Positions 1-12,429 of a DNA stretch of 64,000 nt are shown here, piece after piece. This DNA is from Aphrophora alni (lineage: Eukaryota > Arthropoda > Insecta > Hemiptera > Aphrophoridae). Positions within the stretch are counted from its first letter, which is position 1; the number at the start of each line of letters is the position of its first letter. Where the stretch lies: NCBI GenBank assembly GCA_963513935.1, contig OY740765.1, forward strand, positions 153,326,401 through 153,390,400, given 5' to 3'. The notes beneath the pieces are model-generated. The model was not told the origin of the DNA and did no database searches. It was given only the letters and a program-made list of their open reading frames with translations. Position numbers and translations under genes: made by a program.

Positions 1-1133
1 ATATTATTTTCGAAATCAAAAGTTATTATAGATGATTTCTAACTGGAAACCAAATGTCCTATTTATATCATACCATTTTCAATTAGTTTTCTTCTATTTT
101 GTGTCATCGGAAAAATATTATGTATGGTATATCATGCTAGTAAGTTTCAGTAAATAGGTCACCTACTTTACATACAAAACATATAAATCAAATAAAGACC
201 TTCATGACTAAATAGAATTGAGACAAACTTAGTTTGAGTCAAAAACACATAGAAAAGGGAAGAACCTATTACTAAGCTGTAGATTAAAACTTCTTATTGT
301 GTTAATAATTATTTCCTTCTTTATAAGATAAATAAACAAAGCACACCTTTGGAAGGAGAGAGGCGTCTGTAATCGACAGGAAATATATTTGCATCATTCA
401 TCCTGTTGCATTCAAAATGTATATAATAATTTTATTTTTTTAAGTGAAAGACAGAATATACTATTCATTTTAAAAACACACTACACTACTGTTTCTGAAT
501 AGGTAACATTTTATGTGATCTATTACTGTTGTTGTTTAAACATTAAAGGGGAGTTAGATTGCAAACACTTTGATTGAAAACAAATTATGTGTGAAATGTC
601 ATTTTATGCTTAGAACATACGGTCTGGTTTTCATTATAAAAAAGTTGTGACTTAAAAAAATATTTAAGTAGCGTAATATTTAAAGTATAATTGAAGCATG
701 TTTGCACATAGTTAGATGGTAGAATTTATTCCATTGAAGAAATTTATGCTAGAACAATATAATTTGTAATAACGCCTGCAGAGCTTTAATTCCAGATTTA
801 ATATTTTAAATAAAAAAATATAGCCTACTCCACAGAATATAAATGAAGTTACATATGTTCCCATTTTCTTTACATATACCTTATTCTCCTAATTAAATGT
901 ATTTATTTAAAAAGAAAGGTGATGAAGAAAAACAACAAACATATGTGTTACATAACAAAGGATAGACAGCAATGTTATGGGACTAACTGGCCTTAAACTG
1001 TTACATTCTACTTTTATCAATACATTGATTAAAAAATTCTAATTTATACTTACAGATTTTTCTTTTTTGTAAATTTATACTATTCAGAAAGTATTGCTTA
1101 CAATTTTATAGTACAATGCGCGACTCAATGAAT

Positions 1134-1135
<2 letters not shown>

Positions 1136-1193
<58 letters not shown>
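1136..1193. repeat. (TA)n microsatellite
   Basis: An uninterrupted run of TA dinucleotides of about 58 bases. Confidence 0.98.
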
Positions 1194-1195
<2 letters not shown>

Positions 1196-1829
1196 TAATA
1201 TAAAACTATTTAACTGGAAAAAACAGCAATTTTTTTACAATTTGTGTAATTTTTATTTTGCAATAAGAAATTATTAATGTCAAACAGGACATGAGACGTC
1301 TTGACGTTTGCTTTAAGTTATTTCAATGTAGACCTACAGAGTTGAATAACAATAGATTCTCTATTAACATTGACCGTGGATTTAACCATTAACACATTCA
1401 AAATCAGTACAGTAGTGTATTTCGTTTTTTATTTTATTTTTATTTTACAGGACATTATATTATTAAGAAAAACTTCTGTTGCTGATTACAAAGAATCAGT
1501 AATAGATAATATGTCAATCGGAGATACTATTTGCCACTGTACTCCCAAGTGTGAATTGTATGAATGAATTGAACATAGAAATTGGTGCACAAACGCAGTC
1601 AGAATTTTACAACAAGATTAGCAGCAAATATTTTGTTGAATCGGATATTTTGTAAATAAAAATAATTACAATGGAAAACAAAAGAACTCAAAACAAATAA
1701 GTTTAGTTTACTTCAAAATTATAAATTTAAGATCATGTTTTATTATTTGGCATTTTATTTATAAAAGCGATTAGAACAGGAAAATTTTTGAACGGTTGAT
1801 CCAAAAAAACCATTTAACAGGGAAAGTTG

Positions 1830-2001
1830 AATGGTGAAAAATATGCAGTTTCAATAGATTTCGGAAAAAAATCAAGCCAAGCTCTTAAAATTGAAACCTC
1901 GATAATTTTAAGGCCATTGTCCAAAATTAAACCTCAAGCTGAGACCATGGCTCCACTCGAGCTCGGCTCAAAATTTCGAGGGCTCGCACATACCTAATGC
2001 C
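1830..2001. mobile_element. hAT-type non-autonomous element, terminal fragment
   Basis: The stretch carries repeated TCAAGCC/GAGCTCG-type subterminal words and ends in CGAGGGCTCGCACATACCTA. A closely similar end occurs at 45360-45553 in the same orientation. Read on the other strand this is a TAGGNATGTGC-type terminus, as in many hAT elements. Only one end is recognised and no transposase is present. The assignment rests on the terminus alone. Confidence 0.4.
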
Positions 2002-2194
2002 AACCTCCTCTTAATCGGTGCAGCTAGTCTTTACCACCCCTGCGGGACATTTGCATTCCTATACAAGGATTTTTTGAAAATACAATATATAATTTTAAAG
2101 AAATATGATCACTAAACTTCGTAATAATAGACAAGAAACCAATAGGAGATTTCTAATATTATAATTTTCAAAATAGTTTTGTTTGGGAACATAC

Positions 2195-2333
2195 CTTAGA
2201 TTCACTTGCAGACAAACATTTATGAAGTGATGGACACAGTTCAGGCATTGATTGTAAAAACCTTGCTAATAGGATTGTTGTGGTTTCGTTATGTTCTCGT
2301 TCATTTAACTCTTTTTTTACAAAGTTTATCAGT
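2195..2333 (-). CDS. COG1: COG1 exon (C-terminal region, last recognised)
   Basis: This 139-nt minus-strand exon has an acceptor (ctttcag) and a donor (AAG|gtatgt). It starts with the single base that completes the codon split by the exon at 15285-15477 and ends in phase 0. It encodes about 46 residues containing LLARFLQSMPELCPSLHKCL, which resembles the late region of animal COG1. COG1 is a subunit of lobe A of the conserved oligomeric Golgi complex, a tether for retrograde vesicles within the Golgi. The remaining C-terminal exon(s) were not found to the left. A 13.0 kb intron full of repeats separates this exon from the previous one. Confidence 0.85.
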
Positions 2334-3330
2334 CTGAAAGAAAATCAAACTTATATCTTAGATTTAACAATAGTTTTCAGTGATTTACAGCTACATAATA
2401 GCTACATAATTTCAATACAGTACAAAATTCATTGAGTGAAAAATAATTCCAGTCAATACCAATAACAAAATTCATAGTTAACTTATACAATAAAGAGACT
2501 ATAGAAACATTGACTTGATTTTCATAATACAGTAAGTATGAGCTAAAACAAACATTATCAAAATTTAGATGTATAATAAAGCCTCTTTGCAAAGTAATTT
2601 TTCAAAATAAAACACCCATAAGTTTTTAAACAAACAAATTATTGTGATTTAATGCTCTATTTAGAGTAGTTAACATTGCACATTGGTAATATGGAAGTCC
2701 CAATAACAATTTGTAAGTATGGTATTAAGATATGACGAATATTCGGATTCTGATACTCCAGTAGCCTATACGGTGGACCCAAGTAGATGAAACAGGCTGT
2801 TCAGGCTCATTAATGTTTCTGGAGAGATCACACTGATTGGGCAAGTACATATCAGTAATTCAAACGGAAGCTTACACAATTTTATAGTATTTAGGTCTGA
2901 ACAAAGTAATCTTCTCTGGTAAAAGTCAATTTAGGACTTGCTTGATAGTCAGGCTGTACTACGAGGTCTGTGTTCAGCTAAGATGACATCTGTGTTACTC
3001 TAGCTAGTCGAGTCCTGTGTTCAAATTAGAAACACAAATAATTTTTTAATTAATGTATTGGGTACTGTGTTAATTAAATATATTTGTTCTTAATGTTCTG
3101 ACGACCTCCAAGGAGTCTAACTATTCAAACTATATCAAACTATTCTGATGATGGTATATAAATCCCAAAACGTGTAATAGTTTTATAAAAAACATCAAAA
3201 TAAGTGAAAAGACAGAAAATAAGGTTAGTACACTTTGTGACTTGGATACAAGTTTACTATAAGTGTGGTAGTATTGTACGGATTTTAAAAAAAGCTTTCA
3301 GTTACAATCAATTAGCATTTTAAATAATGT
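2334..3330. other. COG1 intron, no recognised element
   Basis: AT-rich intronic sequence. Around 3150-3180 a CTGATGATGG...AAAACGTG string resembles the degenerate hammerhead-like ends of Penelope-type elements, but no element boundary could be set. Confidence 0.4.
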
Positions 3331-3972
3331 ACTATAACGGGAAACTCGAAGTGAACTTTTTGAGCTAAGCTGTACATATCACCTTTATTTTTATAACATC
3401 ACTAGCTTCAAATCCTATAATATTTTATTATAGGATCTGTCCTCGCGAGCAAAAGAACAAATTGAAAGGCCCACTGGAAGTTTTGGCTTTTGGTACACCC
3501 CTTTTTAGATTAACACTTCCAGTAATTGTATTTATATTATCCCTTTAACGCAGAGAGCGCATGAGTAATTAAATTTTATTTTATTGAAATCTTGTGTGTT
3601 AGTTTTTAGGAATATTATCTTAACACAACAAACATTACCTGTATCATACAATCTGAATTTTTTAAAATATATATCTGAAACAATTCTGCTCCAGTTATTA
3701 AATTTAATTAATTTAAAGCGAGTACAAAAAATCAAATAAACCAACACAAATTAGATTTTCTATTTTTATCATTAAACAAAACAATTCTTAATTTAATTAA
3801 ATTCCTTAATATTAAGAGCAGTTGGCATTTGATTACATTAATCCTTCTCTAATATTTTTAATAAAATTCCTTTTGTAATAAAAAATCTAAATTAAAATTT
3901 AATTATATTTTCAATTTTGTCGGACTTGCTAACCACTAAGTATTTTCTAATTAGCAGTCCGGACCAAATAGC
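3331..3972 (+). mobile_element. TIR-family copy A, left-end fragment
   Basis: The stretch begins ACTATAACGGGAAACTCGA and then follows the same order of motifs as copies B (46130-50332) and C (58336-60746). These are a CACTGGAAGTTTTGGCTT-like block, a run of C followed by ACTTCCAGTAAT, a CGAGTAATT block, and (shared with B) AGTAGTCCGGACC at the right. Homology stops near 3972, so only the left quarter is present. No coding capacity is visible. Confidence 0.65.
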
Positions 3973-3980
3973 CTAAATCC

Positions 3981-4345
3981 CCCTTTTTACACCAAACAAT
4001 TTTCGAAACGCCTTTAGGAACAGGATGAAATTTGAAGGTAGTTCTAAAACCATGTTTAACATACGATTCATCGGTATTTACCGTAGTATCATTTACTAGT
4101 CACAGGTCAACTGTTTAGATTAAACAAATGTAATATTAAGAAAACTTTCAGCTAGGCCTAATTGTTTTCTTCAAAATATACCCCCAACATAACCCAGAAC
4201 GTTGACGTCGTTTGAGGGCTTTTCAAACTAATTCTGGGTTAACAACACATCCACTGTAGCTAAATCCCCTTCCCTTTTTTACGCCAAACAATTTTCGAAA
4301 CACCTTTAGGAACAGGATTAAATTTGAAAGTGGTTCTAAAACCTA
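3981..4345. repeat. Pair of ~75-bp direct repeats
   Basis: A block containing CCAAACAATTTTCGAAAC, CTTTAGGAACAGGAT and GTTCTAAAACC occurs at about 3981-4055 and again at about 4268-4345 in the same orientation. The spacing is roughly 290 bases. The spacer holds no gene. The pair may belong to an unrecognised repeat abutting copy A. Confidence 0.75.
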
Positions 4346-6474
4346 GATAAACCCAAAAATTAAGTGAGTTCTACTATCAAGTTGTGAAAATAAAATGAGT
4401 AGAATAAAAGTAAAATTTATTGGGAACGAGAAGTCTCAATCGAAGATCCAAAGATGTAACCCCCAGGAAATCACCGGGAATACGAAGAACTTTGTCTAGG
4501 AAATACGAAGGAAGATTTGGGAGTTTCCAGAAAAGCAATAGCTAAATAATATAGGAATAATCAAAGAGCATTGCTACCGCTCAATGGATTCAGGCAGCTA
4601 AAAAATGGCGGGGCTTGCAGTAGGACCAACGATAACCAAAACACACTAATAAAGCTAATCAACTAAATTAATTTTAAAACAGAAAATAATCCTGAATAAA
4701 TGAAGTAGAAACACTTAAATTAAATTATTAATTAATACTGAAGCAATTATAGACCTAAAATGGAGGAAAACAGGTAGAAATGCAAAATATATATTAGGTA
4801 CCAAATGAAGCAGGGAAAAAAGGAAACTGTTGGTACCAGAATATGGTACCAAGAGGGAGAAAAATTCAATAAAAAAGGATGCACGAAAAAATCATGATCT
4901 TCTCTCTTCTTCGAATTAGGAAGGTTGTAGGCTGTTTCTTGGAAAATTTTAAAAACCCGCAAATAGTTAGAAGGTTTCTGCAGGGTAGAAATTTTACCGA
5001 AATGATAATATTATTGATGTCAACCTGCGGAAAAATTGACAGTAGTATATGTTACCTATCAATCGTAATTGACAAAAAAACTTTTACAGCCATCATTAAA
5101 AGATTAATTTTAATTATATATTACTTACGATGATGACGTTTATCATTGTCTTTTCCTTGAAAATGGTGGATTAAAGGTATCGATTGGTTACTAAGTTATC
5201 CCTAATAAGATTTAGACTGTATTTATCTTTCACTATTTTACTGACAATAATTAAGAAACTAACATTTTTACGACGTATAGTTTTGTTTGGTTAGTAGTTC
5301 GATTGTGTGAGAAAGTTGGTGCAATGTTTATTTAATCTTGTACATTTAAAACCGAACAGAACATACTACAAATTAATAAACAGCAAATTTGTTGTTTAAA
5401 TGTTCTAAACTTTGTTTGTAATTAGTATTTTTAATTATATTTATTATGTATCAAATGTAAATAATCAAAACTAAACAGCGTATATAAATTTATACACACT
5501 AAACTAAACATTTTTCTCAAACAATTGGGTTAAAATCTTCCACAAAATCAAAATTATGAAATTTTTTAATTCCCTAAAATGTAGTTTCTACAAACTAAGA
5601 AAATCTAATCTTTAAATACCGTTCTAAAAGTAATTGGTTGAAAAAATAAAATTATCTAAACATCTTCAAAAAGTCCAAATATCAAAACATTGGAACAAAA
5701 GTTTATATCAAATTTAAGCTACTGTGAAAATTTACATGAGTATCAAAAAACAAACAAGCGAAAATTTAAAAATACAGTTTGTGTGTAAATTAAACTATAA
5801 AAACAAATACAAAATTTATTAATAAATAATTCAAAGATCTTAGAAATGAATAAACAACAGACAGAAACCATTCCAAAAACGAGTTTCATCTAATTCAACT
5901 TATCTCTAATTTATTATTCCCAAAGAAAACGTAACTATATTAGTTTGAATCCATTATATCGCATTTTCTAAGTTTTTAAATAACAACAAACAAAGTTGTA
6001 TTGTATAATGTAAAGTTAGGTTTGGCGATGATATAGATAATGGCTAAGTAATGCACAATATCTCACAAATAATACTTTTATTAAATTTAACTAGTTTCAG
6101 CAATTATGTCGCTATCTTTAGTGATACATGAATTACAATAATCAAACTGAAATTCAAGTTTGATTTTATTGTACGTAATGTCACAAGTCAAGCTCCGTAT
6201 TTACAACTGAGAAAATATTATTATAAAGATAAAGTAAGTTGTATGGAGATAAATTTATATTGGGAGAAGAAAGAAGAGTGAATCAAATATAGGAAGGAAA
6301 GGAAGAACCAGAATAACATGTAACGATGATATTATAAAGTTGGGAATCCGGTGCAGTAAAACATTAAGGGCAGATTTGAGTCTCAATTACCTTCATTGTT
6401 CGAATATAGTTTGAATCAGGATTAAGTTCTCCTCTATCAGAATTTTGCATATTGTTATGTAACCATTGTTGCAT
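4346..6474. other. COG1 intron, nothing recognised
   Basis: Strongly AT-rich sequence without recognisable exon, transposase motif or terminal repeat. The open frames here (for example 4747-4962 minus and 4879-5133 plus) have AT-rich composition and no domain. Confidence 0.5.
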
Positions 6475-7474
6475 TATTATTATTGTTTGTTCGGACATTT
6501 GCCATTATTTGTGTATAAGAAACAATAGACAACGTTAATATGTAACAATACAATATATAACCTACAATAAAATCCGAACAGCATTTAATACAAAAAAAAC
6601 TATTAGGTAACATCTCGTCAAAACAAACTCTCTAAATTAAAAACTGTATTTACAGTATAAAACGTCAATGCGATAGGCAATACATAGGCGAGACAAAAAG
6701 ACCTCTAAACAGAAGAATAAAAGAACACAAAAATAACACGCTATTAGGCCTAGTAATATGATAATATGATAAATCAAAAATAGCCGAACATATATGGTCC
6801 AAATATCATAAGTTTAAAGAGACAAAAACAATACACTGTGAAAATAATTTATATAAACGAAAAATAATTGAAGCCTCATAGATAAAAATAACAGACAACC
6901 CAATCAGCCAAACTAGTATAGAAATAAGGCCCTTGTGGTTACCTCTTATTAAAAATAAACTTAAAATTGAAAATAAACAAAATCTTAAAGAAAAAAAGGC
7001 TGAAGTTTTAACTGTTGAAAGCGAAGGAATTAAAACGTTTAAAGGCTAGGAAATTAAAAGAGAGGACACTGTAGTTGTTAACTACCGGTTTCTTAACTCC
7101 TCCCTCCTCCCAGTTGGCAGATTGTTTCACGACTGTTAGTTGTTCTGTGACTGTGGTTGTGAACAGACCTATTTTGGTTGGTATTTGTCAGCTGCTCTGT
7201 ACTCTGTTCATGATCTCTTTTGACTTGTGGTTTCTTGATCACATGTGAGTTTCTGTTTAGTTTTTGACCGCTCAGGGTTTGTCCTGGGTGTTTTTTCATT
7301 AGGTTTAGTTTCTGAACATAGGCCTAGACATCTAGGCGTGTGTTGTGTCTGCATGTTTTAATTTGTAGTTAGGCAATTGATAACGGTACCGTAGTTAATA
7401 TATACTCTCGAAACGTCGTACATTGTTTCTTATACAAAAATGATGGCAAATGTCCGAACAAACAATAATATTAA
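6475..7474 (+). mobile_element. Penelope-like element fragment with GIY-YIG relic
   Basis: The fragment is bounded by ~60-bp inverted arms (about 6475-6534 and 7411-7474) sharing ATTGTTTGTTCGGACATTTG. Between them, 6651-6880 reads as a GIY-YIG nuclease relic on the plus strand: QYIGETKRPLNRRIKEH, then after a stop SKIAEH, then NNLYKRKIIEAS. This YIG...R.L..R..EH pattern followed by S.IAEH is that of the endonuclease domain of Penelope-like retroelements. In-frame stops near 6760 and 6880 show it is dead, and no reverse transcriptase is present. The right arm contains CGAAACGTCG, compatible with a hammerhead-type core remnant. Confidence 0.75.
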
Positions 7475-8945
7475 TTATTTCTATATTAGTACTTATGTCA
7501 AGCAGTCTATTTTGGATATTTCTTTTGTTAAAGCTGTTTCGGTACTATCATATTATCATCATCAGACAACAAAACACTTTGAACATGTAAACACTAATAA
7601 TATCTAAACAATACATGTTCAAAATGTTTTGTTGTCTGATGTATAGCATTTCATGATAATCAGCTGGCATTAATTATAATTATTTGCAATCAGCTGGCAG
7701 CAGGAAATAAATAATCTATAATAAGTTAATATGCATGTATATAGTATATAATATGTAACTTGTATTTAAACTAATTATTTAGATGCAGAGAAGTTATTTG
7801 TAGTGTGTTTATGTAAATAATAACATTTTAATAATATCTCTTTATCATATCAAAAATTCTATCATTATTAAATAAATAATCCACTTTCCAAATTTTACAT
7901 TAACAAACAACTACCTTCAAGTGTTATGAAAGATATGTAAGGCTGTGAGAGCTTACAGATGGTAAAAAAATTTAATTTATGGAAAATAATTTAATTGTTA
8001 AAGAGAGAAGAAGGCAGTGGACCTCCATTAGAGGCGGAGGAAACTTTCAGGAGCTGAGGCGGATTATTCTGGTCAAATACCAAAATATAATTTGGCCTAT
8101 TATAAAGTAAATCAGTATTTACATATATGTGTTGTGCGGGAGTGATAGTAACTGATTTTTTTTTTTTTTTTGTTATTATAAGATCAAGAAATTTTGTTAA
8201 AAGAATATTTGCATAACTGGGTGAGATCCAAACAATTATTGAAACTTTAAGAAATTTTCAAACAGCCATTAACAAAAAATTGTATACATATTAATTTCAT
8301 TTACCTCTTTACCCCTAAAAACTATTATACTTGATCTAAAGACAGAATTAAAGTTATAAACTATATTTAACTTCTTTAAATATTATTAGGCCTATTATTT
8401 CAACAGTTAATACATTTTATCTTGATTGATTGTCATGCAAATAACTTGGAGGAAGCCAGCACCAACCCTTTTACCCCGAGATCAACAAATTAAATAAATA
8501 TATAACCATTTTTTAATATAAATCAGACTAAATAATTAAATATAAATATGCCTATCTCTAATATGTTGAACTTATAAATGTATGAACGACAGTGAAGAAT
8601 TGTACATTCAGAAACTTGAATGATAAGTGTTGATAAACTTTAGGCCAAACTAGTAGCCAAGGGATATTTATTCATAACTTATTAACAATTTGTGTTTTTT
8701 TGTGTTTATAATTTTTTTAAATAAAATTATGTTATAATTTGTATCATATTTCTATATTTCAGTTCTAAATATGAAGTAACTGTAATAATATAATTATCTA
8801 TCTCTTAATTAATTATATTTAGATATTTGTTGAATAAACCAAAAAAGGTTTATTGCAGATGGTGGTATGATAGTACCGAAACAGCTGTAACAAAAGAAAT
8901 ATCCAAAATAAACTGCTTGACGTAAGTAAAAATATAGAAATAATT
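7472..8945. mobile_element. Element bounded by 78-bp inverted repeats, Penelope-like ends
   Basis: 7472-7550 and 8867-8945 are inverted copies of about 78 bp at roughly 90% identity by eye. Both contain ATAGTACCGAAACAGCT and ACAAAAGAAATATCCAAAAT. On the minus strand the left arm is preceded by CTGATGATGATAATATGATA, so CTGATGA and CGAAAC occur in the order of a hammerhead ribozyme core as found in Penelope-like elements. The interior (about 1.3 kb) has no open frame that I recognise. The class assignment is inference. Confidence 0.5.
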
Positions 8946-9043
8946 ACTAAAGCAGTCACAAGGTATTATGAAAATTATAATATTGATACAAATATTCCAT
9001 CATTAAGTAATAATTTTATAGCATTGTTGTATGTTGCTATGGT

Positions 9044-10131
9044 TTCAGAAGAAATTTTAAAACAATTTACTGTACTGGATAAAACACATTGATCTATCAA
9101 TAAAATTATCATATACTACACTTCTTGAGACAGTAACTTTCAGATATTACATTTAAAGTTTTCGTTTTTATAACGTTATATAACTTGTGCCGGGTAAGTA
9201 CCTTGATAACAGCCATCAACTTATTGTTTTCTGTCATTTTGTTTGTATTTATTTCTCTTTCTCATATATGACTATTATCAAAAAAGTTATGTACATGGTA
9301 ATCAAAATCGATTTTGATTTTTTGTTTATTTGTAGCATTGTGGTCCACTGAGTACAAAATAGTTGTTTTGTAATATTGTTTGCCGTCTGTCTTATGTGCT
9401 ATACTCTATAGCCCAAATAAATGGACAATATCATATGTGGAGATATTTTAGCTATATCTCAGGTACATTTATAAGATGCAGAGAGAGTTGAGAGTAGCAG
9501 CCTTAATATCATAGTGAAAATGGCCTAACGGTGGTCGACTAATCACAACAAAATAATTATTTTCGAATGGTGGAATGTTCAACAGACAGCCATATTCCAC
9601 CATTTTAAAATAACTATCTTGTTGCGATTAGTCGACCACGGTTAGGCCATTTTCACTATAACATTTAGGCTGCTACTTTCACCTTTTTCTGCATCTTATA
9701 ACTGTACCTGAGATATAGCTAAAATATCACCACATATTATATTGTCCATTTATTTGGGCTATAGAGTATAGCACATAAGACAGACGGCAGACAATATTAC
9801 AAAACAACTATTTTCTACTCAGTGGACCACAATGTTACAAATAAACAAAAAAAAAATTCAAAATCGATTTTGATTACCATGTATATAACTTTCTTGATAA
9901 TAGTCATATATGAGAAAGAGAAATAAATACAAACAACATGACAAATAACAGTAGGTTGATGGCTGTTATCAAGGTACTTATCCGACACAAGTTATATAAC
10001 GTTATAAAAGCGAATACTTTAAATGTAATATCTGAAAGTTACTCTCTCAAGAAGTGTAGGATATGTTAATTCTATTGATAGATCAATGTGTCTTATCCAG
10101 TGGAGTAAATTGTTATAAAATATCTTCTGAA
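9044..10131. repeat. 1.09-kb imperfect palindrome (foldback element)
   Basis: Arms of about 530 bp (9044-9577 and 9590-10131) are inverted copies. They can be followed from TTCAGAAG/CTTCTGAA at the outside to GGTGGAATG/CATATTCCACC at the centre, with a loop of only about 12 bases. Markers on the way include GATAACAGCCATCAAC, ATTATTGTCCATTTATTTG-like and GTCGACTAATCACAAC with their complements. There is no coding sequence. This is a foldback-type transposon or an inverted duplication lying in a transcribed intron. Confidence 0.9.
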
Positions 10132-10192
10132 CGTCGTAATTGTGTATATTTGAAGTCGGCTAGATCCGAGCAAAGTTTCATCTCATGAATGC

Positions 10193-10494
10193 TCTAGTTC
10201 AATATTAATATTAAACAAATTATATTGTGATATACTGATTCACGAGTTTATATTAAGGAAAAGACAAACATTTATGTTTTAGTCACATTTAAATCGGACA
10301 TAATAAAAAAATACAACTTATCTATAAAATCACAAAACTCTTCTAAAAATAACTTTAAAAAATTTAACAGAAATATATTTTTTTAATGATGTCCGATTTA
10401 AATGTGACAAAAACAAATGTTTTTCTTTTCCTTAAAATAAACTCGTGAATCAGTCTATCACATTATAATTTGTTTAATATAAATATTGAACTAG
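10193..10494. repeat. Inverted-repeat MITE-like element
   Basis: Arms of about 105-110 bp (10193-10303 and 10387-10494) are inverted copies starting CTAGTTCAATATTAATATT. They share TCACGAGTTTATATTAAGG-like and GTCACATTTAAATCGGACA blocks. The spacer is about 80 bp and AT-rich. It lies 60 bp downstream of the large palindrome and 57 bp upstream of the tandem array. Confidence 0.85.
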
Positions 10495-10551
10495 GACGTT
10501 CACGGAAGCGTCGCTAATAGGATTGTAAAGGGTCGTTTGTGAAAGCGTGGC

Positions 10552-11236
10552 TAATAGCCCTGCAAGTTAGTTTGGGCAGCCTCAAGTAAGGTTGGCGAGA
10601 CCTATAATAGCCCTGCAGGTCAGTTTGGGCTGCCTCAAGTAAGGTTGGCGAGACCTACAATAGCTCTGCAGGTCAGTTTGGGCTGCCTCAAGTAAGTTTG
10701 GCGAGACCTATAATAGCCCTGCAGGTCAGTTTGGGCTGCCTCAAATAAGGTTGGCGAGACCTATAATAGCCCTGCAGGTCAGTTTGGACTGCCTCAAGTA
10801 ATGTTGGCGAGACCTATATAATAGACCTGCAGGTCAGTTAGGGCTGCCTCAAGTAAGGTTGGCGAGACCTATAATAGCCCTGCAGGTCAGTTTGGGCTGC
10901 CTCAAGTAAGGTCGGCGAGAGAGCCCTGCAGGTCAGTTTGGGCTGCCTCAAATAAGGTTGGCGAGACCTATAATAGCTCTGCAAGTCAGTTTGGGCTGCC
11001 TCAAGTAAGGTTGGCGAGACCTATAATAGCCCTGCAGGTCAGTTTGGACTGCCTCAAGTAAGGTTGGCGAGACCTATAATAGCCCTGCAGGTCAGTTTGG
11101 GCTGCCCCAAGTAAGGTTGGCGAGACCTATAATAGCCCTGCAGGTCAGTTTGGACTGCCTCAAGTAAGGTTGGCGAGACCTATAATAGCCCTGCAGGTCA
11201 GTTTGGGCTGCCTCAAGTAAGGTTGGCGAGAGCTAT
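10552..11236. repeat. 53-bp tandem repeat array, 13 copies
   Basis: The unit starts AATAGCCCTGCAGGTCAGTT, continues through GGGCTGCCTCAAGTAAGG and ends TTGGCGAGACCTAT. Thirteen copies were counted through the CTGCAGGTCAG word. Most differ by single bases. One copy near 10910-10925 is shortened, and one near 10815 has an extra TATA. The array is richer in G+C than its surroundings. There are no unique spacers, so this is a minisatellite and not a CRISPR. 53 is not a multiple of 3 and no reading frame runs through it. Confidence 0.97.
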
Positions 11237-12429
11237 AGTCGCATATAAACGAGCCTCCACTTGTGTCGGGAACACTACCCTGACGAATATGACATTTTTC
11301 TGAGAGATCAGGTAATACTTCGACATTACATATTTCACAACAGCCTCGCTATCTATCGTCGTAGAGATGTGTGGATGGTATACGCAGAATTGAAATATTC
11401 AAGTATGTATCACATTTGGTGTTCCTAAGTTGAATAAAACAAGATGTATGAAAAACACCTATTTATTATCTCCGTCATTTTTACTGAATTTGAATAATGT
11501 TCTTTATAAGCATATTATAAACCCTTAAACCACATTTTATGTTACTATCTTTATAGTGTCCCGTATCGTACTTATGTACATAAAACAGCGACACCTTGTA
11601 CTTCGTATACTGAGGCAAGTAAATAAATCCCACCTTTAAAGTTTCTATTTAGTATTTTCAACGACTACCTTTCAACCGCGATTAAAACTAAAATTTTAAA
11701 TATATGTTAAGTATCTCAAAAATCACTCTTGGCTATAAGAGGATTCTTGGTGTCGGGTTTTTAAATGATCTATACAAACAATTAAATTACAATTAAATGA
11801 TGTATTAAAATTACTTATATTTCCAAATCTCCAAAATTGTTGACTATAATACACATATAAGTTTATTATCAATAACTAATTTTAATTCGTTGACATGTAA
11901 TATCAAACTTATTTGATTGTTAAATAATATAAAGTTTTAGTTTAGAAATATCCCAATTATTATGACAGAATATTGATTTAACATAATTAACAAAGATTTA
12001 TAAATTGGGTTACAAATGGAGCTTGTTCACCTTCCTAGTGCTGAACTCCGGTAATGCCGTGTCATCTTCCATGCAAACAATTCTCTTCAGCAAACAATCT
12101 TAACCCGTGACAGCTCCATGGCTACGTTGTCCCTTGGGGGCAGAATCTCCGCCTTGGTACAGTATTTCCGTTAATCAACTGATTTCCTTTAATCTCCACT
12201 AGTTCATATATTCATTCCTCAGTTGGTTGTGACATGATGGAAGGTTGCAAGCCAAGCAGATACCTAACTTTTAGTATTCAGTTGCAATGAGTATCTATGC
12301 TATGCTTTCTATTGATTAGACTTACAATATTTACCTCTCACATTCTAACTTAATTTTAAATCTCAATTCCTAACAACATCTTTGATTTTTAAACGGCGTC
12401 TTCACTTTTGATCATACATCTTAAATTGC
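11237..12429. other. COG1 intron; possible retroelement end
   Basis: No gene recognised. On the minus strand a purine-rich AAGGCGGAGA followed by TTCTGCCCCCAAGGGACA (about 12130-12160) lies downstream of the envelope-like relic. It could be a polypurine tract and LTR start, but no second LTR copy is in the window to test this. Confidence 0.3.

Larger units (their letters stand above)
1..2194. other. AT-rich flank left of the COG1 exon
   Basis: No exon of the minus-strand gene could be recognised here, although the exon at 2195-2333 ends with a good donor and at least one more coding exon must follow to the left. The stretch is AT-rich and contains a TA microsatellite and a hAT-type terminal fragment, listed separately. 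The short open frame at 1370-1567 has no recognisable domain. Confidence 0.5.

Noticed and set aside
10552..11236. CRISPR-like array
   Set aside because: Repeats are contiguous without unique spacers and lie in an animal intron; this is a minisatellite.
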